This document shows positions 54,324 through 63,963 of a stretch of 64,000 bases of DNA, in pieces. A program made the position numbers and the translations under genes. Under the pieces are notes generated by a model. It did not search any database and was not told the origin of the DNA. It worked only from the letters and a program-made list of their open reading frames with translations. Location: the NCBI GenBank assembly GCA_017501245.1, contig JAFVXI010000006.1, positions 1 through 64,000 on the forward strand, given 5' to 3'. The DNA is from Clostridia bacterium. Lineage in GTDB: Bacteria; Bacillota; Clostridia; Oscillospirales; CAG-272. The first letter of the stretch is position 1. The number at the start of each line of letters is the position of its first letter.

Positions 54324-55829
54324 ATGGGCGAGCATTTTCGCAGATTTAAAGATGAAGCCTTCATAATTCGGACCGTCAAGTCGGCGCTGTGGGCGCTGGG
54401 TGCCGCCGCGTTTGGCTCGGGCACGATCCTCCTTCTTGGAAAGCTTGAGCTCATGCCTATTTTGGTGTGGCTGGCTATCCTCGTTGGTTGTGCCTCGTGT
54501 GCTTGCGGCTTCCTCCTCGCATTCCTCTTGCTTCGCACGTCCGACAGGCAGCTTGCCGTGCGGCTCGACGAGGAGCTGATGCTGGACGAGCGGCTTGAAA
54601 CGATGGTCGAGTACATAAACGAGACGGGAGCTATCTATGAGCTCCAGAGGCGTGACGCCGAGGCGGCGCTTGCCGATATACCCGCAAGGAGGATGAGGAA
54701 GGGAAGGGTATGGATCCCCATTATCGCCCTTCTCGTCGGTGTAGCTATGCTCGTTTCGGGCATTCTCGTCCCCGATATGCGCGAGGTCGAGCCTCCCCCC
54801 GAGGTCGTACCCTTCGAGCTTTCGGTCATCCAGCGTGCCGGCATCAACGAGCTGATCTCCTACGTGGACACCTCGCCGATGGACGAGCCCTACAAGACCG
54901 AGATCAAGGATGATTTGACGAGTCTTCTCTCGGCTCTCGAGCTTGCGACGACTCTGCCCGAGATGCAGACGGCTCTTGCCAAAGCTATAACCGACATAAC
55001 CGAGTCGACCCGTGAGTCCTCGTCGCTTAAAGAGATCCTCGAGGCGCTCTGGGATGGCGCAGACGAGCCCACCAAGCAGCTCGTCGCCTCGCTGAATTCC
55101 TCGAAGGGGACAACCTACGACTGGGGAACCTTCGCCGAGGAATACGAAAAGCTCCTGCCCCTTTATCTTTACAGAGGCGAGCCGGAGGCTACCGATGAAG
55201 AAAAGCTCACTGACGTAAGGTGGCTGCTCGAGAGCCTCTCGATGAGGATCAAGGGCGCACTTAACGCATCCGGCATCCCCGAGACCGACAGCCTCCATTC
55301 CGCACTGACCGAGCTATGCCTGTTTGACGGACTGAATAAGGACGGCGAGAGGGTGCTGGGCATCGACGGTATATACACCTCCGAGGCGATAGACAGCTAC
55401 GCCGAGCTTGAGGCGGCAGTCCGTGCTATGCACGAGGCTCTTGCGGACAGGCTCTTCTCGGCATCGCTCGGGCTTAAGGAAAACAGCGACACGGGCGAGT
55501 TCGTCCTAAGGAAGCTCTCGGTGCTCTTCGGAGTTGAGATCCCGCCCTTCGAGCGCCCGGATCTTGACGACGAGGGCTCAGGCGAGGAGGATAAGGAGGA
55601 CGGCACGTCCCAGGGCGGCGGCATCGGCGGCGGAAACGAGTACGGCAGCCGTGACCTCGTCCTCGACCCTATAACGGGCAGATACGTCGAATACGGAACG
55701 CTCTACGCCGCGTATAACGCCATCGTAAACGACAGGACGGCGCCGGGCTACACGCTCTACACCGAGGAGCAGAAGAAGATAATCAAGGATTATTTCGACC
55801 TGCTTTACACCGGCTTTGACGACAACTAA
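54324..55829 (+). CDS. Membrane protein of unknown function heading the MoxR operon (DUF4175-like)
   Basis: A 501-residue protein with helices at about 17-40, 45-70 and 128-150. A cytoplasmic stretch RTSDRQLAVRLDEELMLDERLETM lies between helix two and three, and a long helical extracytoplasmic domain follows (150-400). Near 410-440 is an acidic Gly-rich linker. The helix-pair plus LDEELGLxERLxT-like pattern recalls DUF4175 proteins, which often accompany MoxR/DUF58/vWA genes. Assignment is tentative. AAGGAG precedes the ATG. Confidence 0.65.
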   Translation: MGEHFRRFKDEAFIIRTVKSALWALGAAAFGSGTILLLGKLELMPILVWLAILVGCASCACGFLLAFLLLRTSDRQLAVRLDEELMLDERLETMVEYINETGAIYELQRRDAEAALADIPARRMRKGRVWIPIIALLVGVAMLVSGILVPDMREVEPPPEVVPFELSVIQRAGINELISYVDTSPMDEPYKTEIKDDLTSLLSALELATTLPEMQTALAKAITDITESTRESSSLKEILEALWDGADEPTKQLVASLNSSKGTTYDWGTFAEEYEKLLPLYLYRGEPEATDEEKLTDVRWLLESLSMRIKGALNASGIPETDSLHSALTELCLFDGLNKDGERVLGIDGIYTSEAIDSYAELEAAVRAMHEALADRLFSASLGLKENSDTGEFVLRKLSVLFGVEIPPFERPDLDDEGSGEEDKEDGTSQGGGIGGGNEYGSRDLVLDPITGRYVEYGTLYAAYNAIVNDRTAPGYTLYTEEQKKIIKDYFDLLYTGFDDN

Positions 55830-55863
55830 AACGAGTTAATTAATTGAGAGGATATATAAGACA

Positions 55864-56934
55864 ATGAACGATCAGGAAATGATTTTTAACGCTCCCGAGG
55901 CAGTGGAGGACACCCCGGCTATGCCCGCAGGCGAGTGTGAGGCGGTCTCTTTGCCCACGAGCGAGGTCGAGCGCTTCAGCGAGCGTGTCGGCGCCGTCAA
56001 GGCAGAGCTTGCAAAGGACGTCGTAGGACAGTCTGACATCATCGAAAACGTAATTATAGCTATCATATCGGGCGGAAACGTCCTCCTCGAGGGAGTCCCC
56101 GGAGTTGGAAAGACGAGGCTTGTCCGCTCGCTCGGAAAGGTGCTTTCTCTGCCCTTCTCGAGAATTCAGTTCACCCCCGACCTCATGCCCTCCGACGTAA
56201 CGGGTACTAACGTTGTCGAGAAGGATGAGAGCGGCAGGCTCGTCACCAAGTTCCGCGAGGGTCCCATCTTTGCAAACCTCGTGCTTGCCGACGAGATCAA
56301 CCGTGCCACCCCCAAGACGCAGTCTGCGATGCTGGAGGTCATGCAGGAGCATAAGGTCACTGTAAACAACGTCTCCTACAAGATCGACGAGCCCTTCTTC
56401 GTCCTCGCTACCGAGAACCCCATCGAGCAGGACGGAACCTACCCCCTCCCCGAGGCGCAGATGGACCGCTTTATGTTCAAGCTCATCGTTAAGTTCCCCT
56501 CCAAGGAGGAGCTGGTCGGCATCGTCAGGATGACGCAGGTAACCATGGCGGAGACGGCAGAGGCTGTCATCGGCGGAGAGGACATCCTCGCTATGCGTGC
56601 CCTCGCCGCAACCGTTCCCGTCGCCGACGAGGTGCTTAGCTACGCCGTAAATATCGTGTCGAACACTCATCCCGAGCTTGATCTGTCGCCCGCATCGGCT
56701 AAGAAGTACGTCAAGTACGGCGCATCCCCCCGTGCGGCTCAGGGTCTTATCACCGCCGCAAAGGTCAGAGCGCTTATGAAGGGCAGATTTAACGTGTCCT
56801 ACGAGGACGTCATCGCCCTCGCAACGCCCATCCTCAGACACAGGATCAAGGTAAACTACGCAGCCGTCAACGACAAGCTCACCACCGACGACGTCATCTC
56901 CATGATCGTCAAGGAGACCCCGAAGGGTCGCTAA
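55864..56934 (+). CDS. MoxR-family AAA+ ATPase
   Basis: A 356-residue cytoplasmic chaperone-like ATPase. Walker A is GVPGVGKT (77-84), Walker B lies in LADEINRATPKTQSAML, and sensor I in FVLATENPIEQDGTYPLPE. The C-terminal lid domain reads GASPRAAQGLITAAKV. MoxR proteins work with vWA proteins to assemble or insert cofactors into partner complexes; here the partners are the two vWA membrane proteins downstream. Confidence 0.95.
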   Translation: MNDQEMIFNAPEAVEDTPAMPAGECEAVSLPTSEVERFSERVGAVKAELAKDVVGQSDIIENVIIAIISGGNVLLEGVPGVGKTRLVRSLGKVLSLPFSRIQFTPDLMPSDVTGTNVVEKDESGRLVTKFREGPIFANLVLADEINRATPKTQSAMLEVMQEHKVTVNNVSYKIDEPFFVLATENPIEQDGTYPLPEAQMDRFMFKLIVKFPSKEELVGIVRMTQVTMAETAEAVIGGEDILAMRALAATVPVADEVLSYAVNIVSNTHPELDLSPASAKKYVKYGASPRAAQGLITAAKVRALMKGRFNVSYEDVIALATPILRHRIKVNYAAVNDKLTTDDVISMIVKETPKGR

Positions 56935-56961
56935 TCCCAAATCTTTTAAGGAATTTTTTTG

Positions 56962-57849
56962 ATGAATAAAATGGTAATCGACGAGGCGTTTCTCGGAGAG
57001 CTTGAGGCTATCCAGTCGCTTCTAAGAAACAACGTTGCCGGAGCCTTCGGCGGAAACCGCCGCAGCAAGAGCTTCGGCTCATCCTGTGAGTTTGCGGATT
57101 ACCGAGAGTACGTGCCGGGCGACGACGTCACGAAGATAGACTGGAACGTTTATCTGCGTCACGAGCAGCTCTACGAGAAGCTCTATTACGACGAGCGCCA
57201 GATGCACACGAGGATATACATCGACGCCAGCCGCTCCATGGCTCACGGCCAGGACGACGAGAAGGCGGAGCAGGCGATAAGGCTCGCCGCCGCCATAGCA
57301 TACCTCTCCATCGCAGAGATGGACAAGGTGTCGATCTACGCTATCAAGGGCGGAGAGCTGGTCGAGGTCGTCTCGGGCATCGTGGGCAAGGACTCCTACC
57401 TCGGCTGCATCAACAAGCTCAACGAGATAGAGTTTGACACCGACGCACGCATCAGCGAGGCTATTTTGCCCTCGAGGGTCGGCTACGGCGACGGTCTGTC
57501 GGTCGTTATCTCGGACTTTCTCACGGATGCGAATTTTGAGGACGGCATCGACCGCCTCGTAGGTCAGAAGAGAGACGTGCTTTGCGTGCAGATACTCTCA
57601 AGAGAGGAATTAAATCCTCAGATGAGAGGCAAGATGCATCTCTTTGACTCCGAGGACGGCTCGAGGTTCTTCCGCAAGAAGATAGACCGGGACGTAGCAC
57701 GTGCGTATAAGGATGCGCTCGCCTTCGTTCAGGACAGGATAAGGACCTTCTGCGAGTCGAGAGAGGCTCGCTATATGCTCGTGCGAGCGTATACGCCCAT
57801 ATCCGAGGTATTCTTCGGTCAGCTTGCCGATATGGAGGTGATAAAATGA
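56962..57849 (+). CDS. DUF58 domain protein
   Basis: A 295-residue cytoplasmic protein. The DUF58 signature is clear in FADYREYVPGDDVTKIDWNV and YEKLYYDERQM, followed by a vWA-like fold with MIDAS-type DASRSMAHG. Such proteins link MoxR to membrane vWA partners. ATG at 56962 lies 9 bases after AAGGA; a TTG at 56959 is less likely. Its end overlaps the next gene by ATGA. Confidence 0.92.
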   Translation: MNKMVIDEAFLGELEAIQSLLRNNVAGAFGGNRRSKSFGSSCEFADYREYVPGDDVTKIDWNVYLRHEQLYEKLYYDERQMHTRIYIDASRSMAHGQDDEKAEQAIRLAAAIAYLSIAEMDKVSIYAIKGGELVEVVSGIVGKDSYLGCINKLNEIEFDTDARISEAILPSRVGYGDGLSVVISDFLTDANFEDGIDRLVGQKRDVLCVQILSREELNPQMRGKMHLFDSEDGSRFFRKKIDRDVARAYKDALAFVQDRIRTFCESREARYMLVRAYTPISEVFFGQLADMEVIK

Positions 57850-59693
57850 GCTTTATCAATCCCCTTGGCCTCCTCGGCCTTATCGGCGTGCCGATCATAA
57901 TCATAATCTACATACTCAGAAACAAGTATAACGAGCAGACGGTGCCATCCACCTATATCTGGGAGCTTTCCGAGCGCTTCTATAAGCGCAGAAATCCCCT
58001 CTCGGCGATAGCGGGCATCATCAGCCTCATTCTCCAGCTGCTCCTCGTCGTCTCGATATCTCTCGCAATAGCGAGGCCGGTGTTCGTCGTTCCCGACTCT
58101 GCGGGTGAATACTGCCTGGTCATCGACTCCTCAGCCAGCATGAGCGTCAGGTCGGGACTCTCCACTCGCCACGAAAAAGCAAAGTCGGAGGCGCTGAGGA
58201 TCATAAACGATGCTGCCGACGGCAGCACCTTCACCCTCATACACGCAGCGGGGGAGAGCACTGTCGTCTACGAGCGCCTCACCGACAAGCGCCTCGCAAG
58301 AGAGATGCTCGCTGAGCTTGAATGCTCTATGGGCACCTCCTCCTACTCCGACGCACTCAAGGCGGCGCAGAAATACTTTGACGACAACTCATCCTTCTCG
58401 GTCTATCTCTTTACCGACAAGGAGGTCGCAGAGCACGAAAACCTCGAGATTGTAAACGTTAGTTCGCAAAATGATGTCAACTTTGCGATAAATAACGTCA
58501 CACACAAGCATCAGGGCGGCGAGCTTAGCGTAGAATGTGAGATAATTTCCTACGGCAAGTCGGCGTCTGTCGAGGTGGCGCTTTATCTCGACGGCTCGAC
58601 GAGAGCCGCAGCGAAGAGGACCGCCACAGTAGAGGACGGCAAGGCGGCACCCGTGTCGCTTTCCACGGCGGTGGAGGGCTATCAGTCCTACCGCATCGCC
58701 ATCCTTAATTCCGACGCTCTCGCCGAGGACAACGAGTATATCTCATATAACCACGAAAACGAGACCTCGTACAGCGTGCTTATTGTCAGCGAAACGCCCT
58801 TCTTCTTCCGTGCCGTCCTCGACGTGCTTACGGATGCTAAGGTGGACGTCGTTTCCCCCGCCGCCTACACCGATGCGGAGGGCTACGGCCTCGCCATCTT
58901 CCATAGCTACACCCCCTCCGTCCTCCCCGACTGTGCGGTCTGGCTCGTAAACTCAACGGCAAGCGTCGAGGGCTCGGGCTTTGGCGCCAGGGGCAGCGTT
59001 GCGCTTGAGGACCCCGGCAGGATAGTTATGTCCTCCTCCACGGCAACGGCGGCAAGAAAGCTCCTCGAGGGCGTCGGCGGTAAGGAGATATATATCGGCG
59101 AGTACGTCAAGTACAGCGGTATGTATACCAAGTTCACCACGCTCTTCACATACGATTCAAGCCCCGTCATCTTCGCCGGCACGAACGCCCTCGGAAACCG
59201 TGAGGTCGTCATCGGCTTTGATATACACAAGGCGGATATAGCCCTCTCGACGGACTTTGCCGTCCTGATGGGAAATCTGCTCGACTTCTCCTGCCCCGAC
59301 GTGTTTGAGGGCTCCTCCTTCACCTGCGGCACGGACGCCGTCATCAACGTCACCTCACGTATAAAGAACGTCAAGGCCGTCTCCCCTTCGGGTGAGGAAT
59401 TATATATCGACACCTCCGCCGACGTCGCCTCCTTCAGGCTCTCCGAGGTCGGCACCTACACCGTTTCCATGACGGTTGGCGGTGAGGAAAAGACCTACAA
59501 AATTTATTCGGGCGCTCCCGCCGAGGAGAGCGACCCCTACCAGGCTATTGAAAGCTTCTCTCTTGCAGGCGAGAGGGGCTATTTACGCACGGACGGCGAG
59601 TTTGACCCCGTGACGATAATCTTCATAGCCCTGGCGCTTCTATTTACTGCGGATTGGATGGTTTATTGCTATGAGAAATATCAGCTTCGATGA
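57846..59693 (+). CDS. BatA-like vWA membrane protein
   Basis: A 615-residue protein. The N-terminal two-helix domain (FINPLGLLGLIGVPIIIIIY and a second helix near 58-78) is the BatA type. A vWA domain follows with MIDAS DSSASMSV and the Thr/Asp positions in YSDALKAAQ. Beta-rich external regions run to a last helix near 590-608. It overlaps both neighbours (4 bases before, 23 bases after), so the three genes are tightly coupled. Confidence 0.88.
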   Translation: MSFINPLGLLGLIGVPIIIIIYILRNKYNEQTVPSTYIWELSERFYKRRNPLSAIAGIISLILQLLLVVSISLAIARPVFVVPDSAGEYCLVIDSSASMSVRSGLSTRHEKAKSEALRIINDAADGSTFTLIHAAGESTVVYERLTDKRLAREMLAELECSMGTSSYSDALKAAQKYFDDNSSFSVYLFTDKEVAEHENLEIVNVSSQNDVNFAINNVTHKHQGGELSVECEIISYGKSASVEVALYLDGSTRAAAKRTATVEDGKAAPVSLSTAVEGYQSYRIAILNSDALAEDNEYISYNHENETSYSVLIVSETPFFFRAVLDVLTDAKVDVVSPAAYTDAEGYGLAIFHSYTPSVLPDCAVWLVNSTASVEGSGFGARGSVALEDPGRIVMSSSTATAARKLLEGVGGKEIYIGEYVKYSGMYTKFTTLFTYDSSPVIFAGTNALGNREVVIGFDIHKADIALSTDFAVLMGNLLDFSCPDVFEGSSFTCGTDAVINVTSRIKNVKAVSPSGEELYIDTSADVASFRLSEVGTYTVSMTVGGEEKTYKIYSGAPAEESDPYQAIESFSLAGERGYLRTDGEFDPVTIIFIALALLFTADWMVYCYEKYQLR

Positions 59694-62370
59694 TCCCTTA
59701 TGGCTCTTGCTTGCCATCCCGCTTCTCGCCGCCCTCCTTATCCCCTTCTTTATCTCGGCTAACAAGGATAACAGGAGCCGCGGCTGGATAGCCTCGCTCG
59801 TCCTCCACGTGCTGATCATCGCCTGCGTGGTGCTTGCGGCGGGCGGCCTCGTCTATACTACGGTAATGACGAGGACGAAGATCTATATCGTCGCCGACGT
59901 TTCGCACTCTGCGAGCCGTGACCTCGATAGGATCGACGAGTATATCTCCGAAATACAGGAAAACCTGCCGCAGAACTCACGCCTCGGCCTCGTCTGCTTC
60001 GGCAGAGACAGCGTGATCCTCTCCTCCTCCGGCACGAGGATAAAGAGCGTTAAGGAGGCGGTCGTCGACGACAGCGGAACGGATATTGCCGCCGCCCTTG
60101 ACTTTACCTCCACGATCTTCAGCGAGGGTGAATTAAAGAGGATAATCCTCATCACCGACGGAGCCGACACGGGTGCCGAGGGCGGAGTAATTGCCGCCGT
60201 TGAGCGCCTTATGGCAAAGGACATCAAGCTCGACACCGTCTACCTCGACTCAAACCTCAAGGAGGGCGAGGCTGAGGTGCAGATCTCCGAGGCGGAGTAC
60301 ACCCGTGCGACCTACCTCGGCCACGAGACCTTCCTTAAGCTCTTGGTCGAGTCAAACACCGACACCGACGTTATGGTAGACCTCTACCGCAGGGCGGAGG
60401 GCGAAGCCGACTACGAGAAGATCGACACCACCGTTCTGCTCGCAGAGCAGGGAATAAATATCGTGACCTTCGACCTGCCCACCGACGTCGAGGGCGTCTA
60501 CGACTACAAGGCGGTCGTGTCCTCGGCTGCCGACTCAACAGAGGAAAATAACGAGTATCTCTTGACGCAGACGGTCGCGGGAATGCGCCGCATCCTCCTC
60601 GTCACGGGCAAGGCGGCGGATCGCGCGGCTCTTGAAGCGAGGTATTCCGACGACGCCGTCATCGACAGCTACGTTATCACCGACAGAAATAAGGACGTCC
60701 CCTACACCGTCGAGGAGCTTTCCACCTACGACGAGATAGTCGTCTCAAACGTCGATATCAGGGGCATCAACAATATCCTTGCGTTTATCGATTCGGTCGA
60801 CACGGTCGTCTCCCGCTTCGGAAAGAGCCTCATCACCCTCGGCGACCTCTATATGTCCAACACCGACGACCCCATCTTCAACAAATTCGAGGAGCTGCTC
60901 CCCCTCTACTACGGAAACGGAAATAAGGAGGAAAAGCTCTACACCATCGTCCTCGACGTATCGAGAAGTATGTTTGACACGAGCCAGCTCGATATGGCTA
61001 AGGATGCGGCAACCAAGCTCGTCTCGGTCCTCGAGGACGACGACTGCGTCATCTTCCTACCCTTCGCAGGAGAGATCCTCACCGAGGAGGGCTACCGCCC
61101 GATGAAGCTCGGCGACCTCTACGAAAACGAGAAGACCGGCGATAAGATGTCGTACAGACAGTATATCTACAAGCAGATCCGCGAGATCACACCGCATAAC
61201 GGTACGCTCATCGCATCCTCCTTAAAAGAGGCGTATAAGCACACCGAGAGCCTCAACTACCGCGAGAGCCAGGTAATGATCATCTCCGACGGCGAGAGCT
61301 TCAGCTACGAGGAGGATAACGTCGTAGAGCTGGCTAAGGAGATGTACGAGGCTTCGGATATCGTCGTTTCGACCATCTCTATCCTCACCGCCCGCAACGA
61401 CCCGAGAAATATGCTCGACGAGGTCGCAGAGGCAGGCGGAGGAAAGTATTATCAGGTCAACCGTGCGTCTGACGTTGCCGAGGTCGTTTTCGGTGAGATA
61501 GCCGATAACTTTAACGAAAGCATCATCGAAAAGCAAACGAATGTTTACATTGAGCGCTTTAAGGACGGCACGGTGGAGGGGATTCTCTCGCTGCCCGACG
61601 TCTACGGATTCGTGAATACAGATGCGAAAAACGATGCGTCCCTCGTCCTCTCGGTCGACTATCAGAAGACGCCCGACACCCTAGTCAGAGTTCCGCTCTA
61701 CGCATATCGCGAGCACGGAATGGGCAGGGTCTCTTCCTTCACCTCCTCTCTCTCGGGCGGCTGGCTTAAGGATTGGAGCGATTCGGCTTCCTCGCGCTTC
61801 TTCGATAATATGCTCAGCACCAACACGCCGAAGGAGTATATCGACTATCCCTTTGACATCACCTTCACTCACGGCGCAGGTATAACCTTCGTCGAGATCC
61901 TGCCCTCCTACCTTAACCCGAGGGCAAAGGCTACCGTATCCGTCACCACCCCCGACGGACAGCTGACCTCAAAGCAGCTTGCCTTCGATAAAAACGGCTA
62001 CTACACCGAGATCAAGACCCCCGTCCTCGGCAGATACGACGTCAAGGTGACCTACACCTACGGCACGCACAGCTTCACTGCCGAGACCTATTTCAACGTC
62101 TCCTATTTCCCCGAGTACGACGATTTTACCGCCTACGATATAGGCAATATTTACGCATTTATGCGTAACGTCGGCAGGGTATACACCGACGGCGACGTTG
62201 ATCTCACTATCGACAAAAACGAGGTCGCAACCTACGAATACAGCTTTAAGATCCCGCTTCTTGCGGCCGCTGTCGCTCTCCTCGTCCTCGATATCTTCAT
62301 CAGAAAGACGAGATGGAGAGATTTTGCCGCCTTCTGGCGTAAGCTATTTAAGAAAGGAGAAAAAAGATGA
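59671..62370 (+). CDS. Large membrane protein with two vWA-type domains
   Basis: An 899-residue protein. N-terminal helices at about 10-28 and 42-64 are followed by a first vWA fold with DVSHSASRD (MIDAS-like) and a beta region. A central segment, about 285-420, looks like a glutamine-amidotransferase-like fold. A second vWA domain has VLDVSRSMFD and TLIASSLKEAYKH with VMIISDGES. A last membrane helix (about 866-884) precedes a basic tail. It probably pairs with the BatA-like protein as a MoxR client. Confidence 0.85.
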   Translation: MRNISFDDPLWLLLAIPLLAALLIPFFISANKDNRSRGWIASLVLHVLIIACVVLAAGGLVYTTVMTRTKIYIVADVSHSASRDLDRIDEYISEIQENLPQNSRLGLVCFGRDSVILSSSGTRIKSVKEAVVDDSGTDIAAALDFTSTIFSEGELKRIILITDGADTGAEGGVIAAVERLMAKDIKLDTVYLDSNLKEGEAEVQISEAEYTRATYLGHETFLKLLVESNTDTDVMVDLYRRAEGEADYEKIDTTVLLAEQGINIVTFDLPTDVEGVYDYKAVVSSAADSTEENNEYLLTQTVAGMRRILLVTGKAADRAALEARYSDDAVIDSYVITDRNKDVPYTVEELSTYDEIVVSNVDIRGINNILAFIDSVDTVVSRFGKSLITLGDLYMSNTDDPIFNKFEELLPLYYGNGNKEEKLYTIVLDVSRSMFDTSQLDMAKDAATKLVSVLEDDDCVIFLPFAGEILTEEGYRPMKLGDLYENEKTGDKMSYRQYIYKQIREITPHNGTLIASSLKEAYKHTESLNYRESQVMIISDGESFSYEEDNVVELAKEMYEASDIVVSTISILTARNDPRNMLDEVAEAGGGKYYQVNRASDVAEVVFGEIADNFNESIIEKQTNVYIERFKDGTVEGILSLPDVYGFVNTDAKNDASLVLSVDYQKTPDTLVRVPLYAYREHGMGRVSSFTSSLSGGWLKDWSDSASSRFFDNMLSTNTPKEYIDYPFDITFTHGAGITFVEILPSYLNPRAKATVSVTTPDGQLTSKQLAFDKNGYYTEIKTPVLGRYDVKVTYTYGTHSFTAETYFNVSYFPEYDDFTAYDIGNIYAFMRNVGRVYTDGDVDLTIDKNEVATYEYSFKIPLLAAAVALLVLDIFIRKTRWRDFAAFWRKLFKKGEKR

Positions 62371-63896
62371 ATATCCTAAAAAAGCTCGTTTGTCTTGCGC
62401 TTCTCCTTTCGCTCTGCCTCTCTGTCGTCGCATGCGGCGAGTATAAGCCGCCCGTTATCCCCGATGGGGATAAGGATCCCATAATCGGCGGCGAGATGGA
62501 CGACGACCCCACCAACGATTTTACCGTTACTCTGCGTCTTAACGAGCAGCCCTATAAGCCCACGCTCGCCATCGACGTCTATTGGTCTGACGGCTACGAC
62601 ATCTTCGTCGCCCGCGTTGATGAAAACGGCATCGCACGCATCGACGGCCTCGACGGCGACTATAACGTAACGCTCTCCTCCGTCCCCTCGGGCTACACCT
62701 ACGACACCAACGGCTACGTCGCCACCAACCTCGACAGAAATATCACGCTCGACCTCTACGAGTTGAATTTCGTCACCGACGGCGGCGACTCGCTCGGAAA
62801 CACCAAGAAGTTCACCTCCACGGGCATCTATTCGGTTACGATAACCGAGCCGGGGCAGTGGGTATATTTTGAGTTCCTGCCCGAGATGAACGGTGTATAC
62901 ACCGTTGAGAGCTGGGCGAGTATAACCGACGACGAGATAAATCCGAGAGCCATCGAGCATATCGGCTCCGCCGCCTCGGGCTACTTCTTCGATCAGCGTG
63001 AGGTAACCGAGGTCAGCACCGTCGGCAGCTTCACGAGGAATTTCCTCTATACGGTAAACATCGCCGACGACCACATCTCCTCCTCGGGCGGCGGCCAGGC
63101 GAGCTACGTCTTCAGCGTAACCGCCGAGGCTAAGAGCGGCGTCTATCCAGTAACCTTCTCCTTTGCCGTCAAGCGCAACGGCGGCTTTGACCTCGGCTTT
63201 GGCGAAAAGGTGATGGTCGACGTCGAGGCAGATATGTCGAGGTTTGATTTTGATGCCTTTAACGCCCTCGCAGGGGGCGAGAAGGTCGGCGCCGAGGTCA
63301 CCCTCACGAACGCTCAGGGAACCTACTCCGTCTACCAGGATGACTACTACAAGCTCTGGGAAATTGATGATGGCGGCGACGGCGTTTACCACGTCTACGA
63401 CGAGGTAAAATATGCTTCCACGGGCGGCTACGGACCCGTCCTCTTCGCCTATATCTCGGCGGCGTGTAAGTACATCGACCTCGCCTTCACTGAGATCGAA
63501 TACGTCGGAAACAGCGCCCTCACCGTCAGCACCACCGAAAACTATAAGCACTTTATCGAGGGCTTTGACGCTCTCGTGGACGGCGACTACTACTGCGTCG
63601 ACGAATGCACCTGCCACGACGGCAAGGACGGGCCCCGTGCCTGTCCTCCCGGCTGCCCCACCTGTCATAGGAACTGCCGCGGCTGTCCCCCCGATATGAT
63701 AGGCAAGGGTGGCTACGCCGCCTGGTGCAACGGCGACGGAGTAGCACCCGTAACGGAGGAGCTTAAGATCTTCTTACAGAAGTTCTCTATCTCTAAGAGA
63801 TACTTTGCGGACGGCGACGGCATAGCAGAGAAGACCGGCGTCTACGCCTACGAGGACTCTCAGTGGCTCTTCGCCTGCGGCTATTACGTAGACTGA
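62367..63896 (+). CDS. Lipoprotein of the shared-module family with a Cys-rich insert
   Basis: A 509-residue lipoprotein (VVAC, Cys 23) whose start overlaps the vWA stop by ATGA. It has a Cna-B-like domain (about 50-130) and a PPC-like sandwich (WVYFEFLPEMNGVYTVES). The shared module follows: DGVYHVYDEVKY ... GGYGPVLFAYISAACKYI, ending EDSQWLFACGYYVD. Between them sits a cluster of ten Cys within about 40 residues (CVDECTCHDGKDG, CPPGCPTCHRNC), which looks metal-binding or disulfide-rich. It is the last gene of the MoxR operon and a candidate client of its chaperone. Confidence 0.75.
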   Translation: MNILKKLVCLALLLSLCLSVVACGEYKPPVIPDGDKDPIIGGEMDDDPTNDFTVTLRLNEQPYKPTLAIDVYWSDGYDIFVARVDENGIARIDGLDGDYNVTLSSVPSGYTYDTNGYVATNLDRNITLDLYELNFVTDGGDSLGNTKKFTSTGIYSVTITEPGQWVYFEFLPEMNGVYTVESWASITDDEINPRAIEHIGSAASGYFFDQREVTEVSTVGSFTRNFLYTVNIADDHISSSGGGQASYVFSVTAEAKSGVYPVTFSFAVKRNGGFDLGFGEKVMVDVEADMSRFDFDAFNALAGGEKVGAEVTLTNAQGTYSVYQDDYYKLWEIDDGGDGVYHVYDEVKYASTGGYGPVLFAYISAACKYIDLAFTEIEYVGNSALTVSTTENYKHFIEGFDALVDGDYYCVDECTCHDGKDGPRACPPGCPTCHRNCRGCPPDMIGKGGYAAWCNGDGVAPVTEELKIFLQKFSISKRYFADGDGIAEKTGVYAYEDSQWLFACGYYVD

Positions 63897-63924
63897 GCTG
63901 AATTCTGACAGCTGAATATTTCCC

Positions 63925-63963
63925 AAAAGGGCAGAGAAGGCATATCGCACTCTCTGCCTTTTT
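63925..63963 (+). terminator. Terminator of the MoxR-vWA operon
   Basis: GGCAGAGA (63930-63937) pairs with TCTCTGCC (63951-63958), preceded by AAAA and followed by TTTTT. The last 37 bases of the window show nothing further. Confidence 0.9.
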
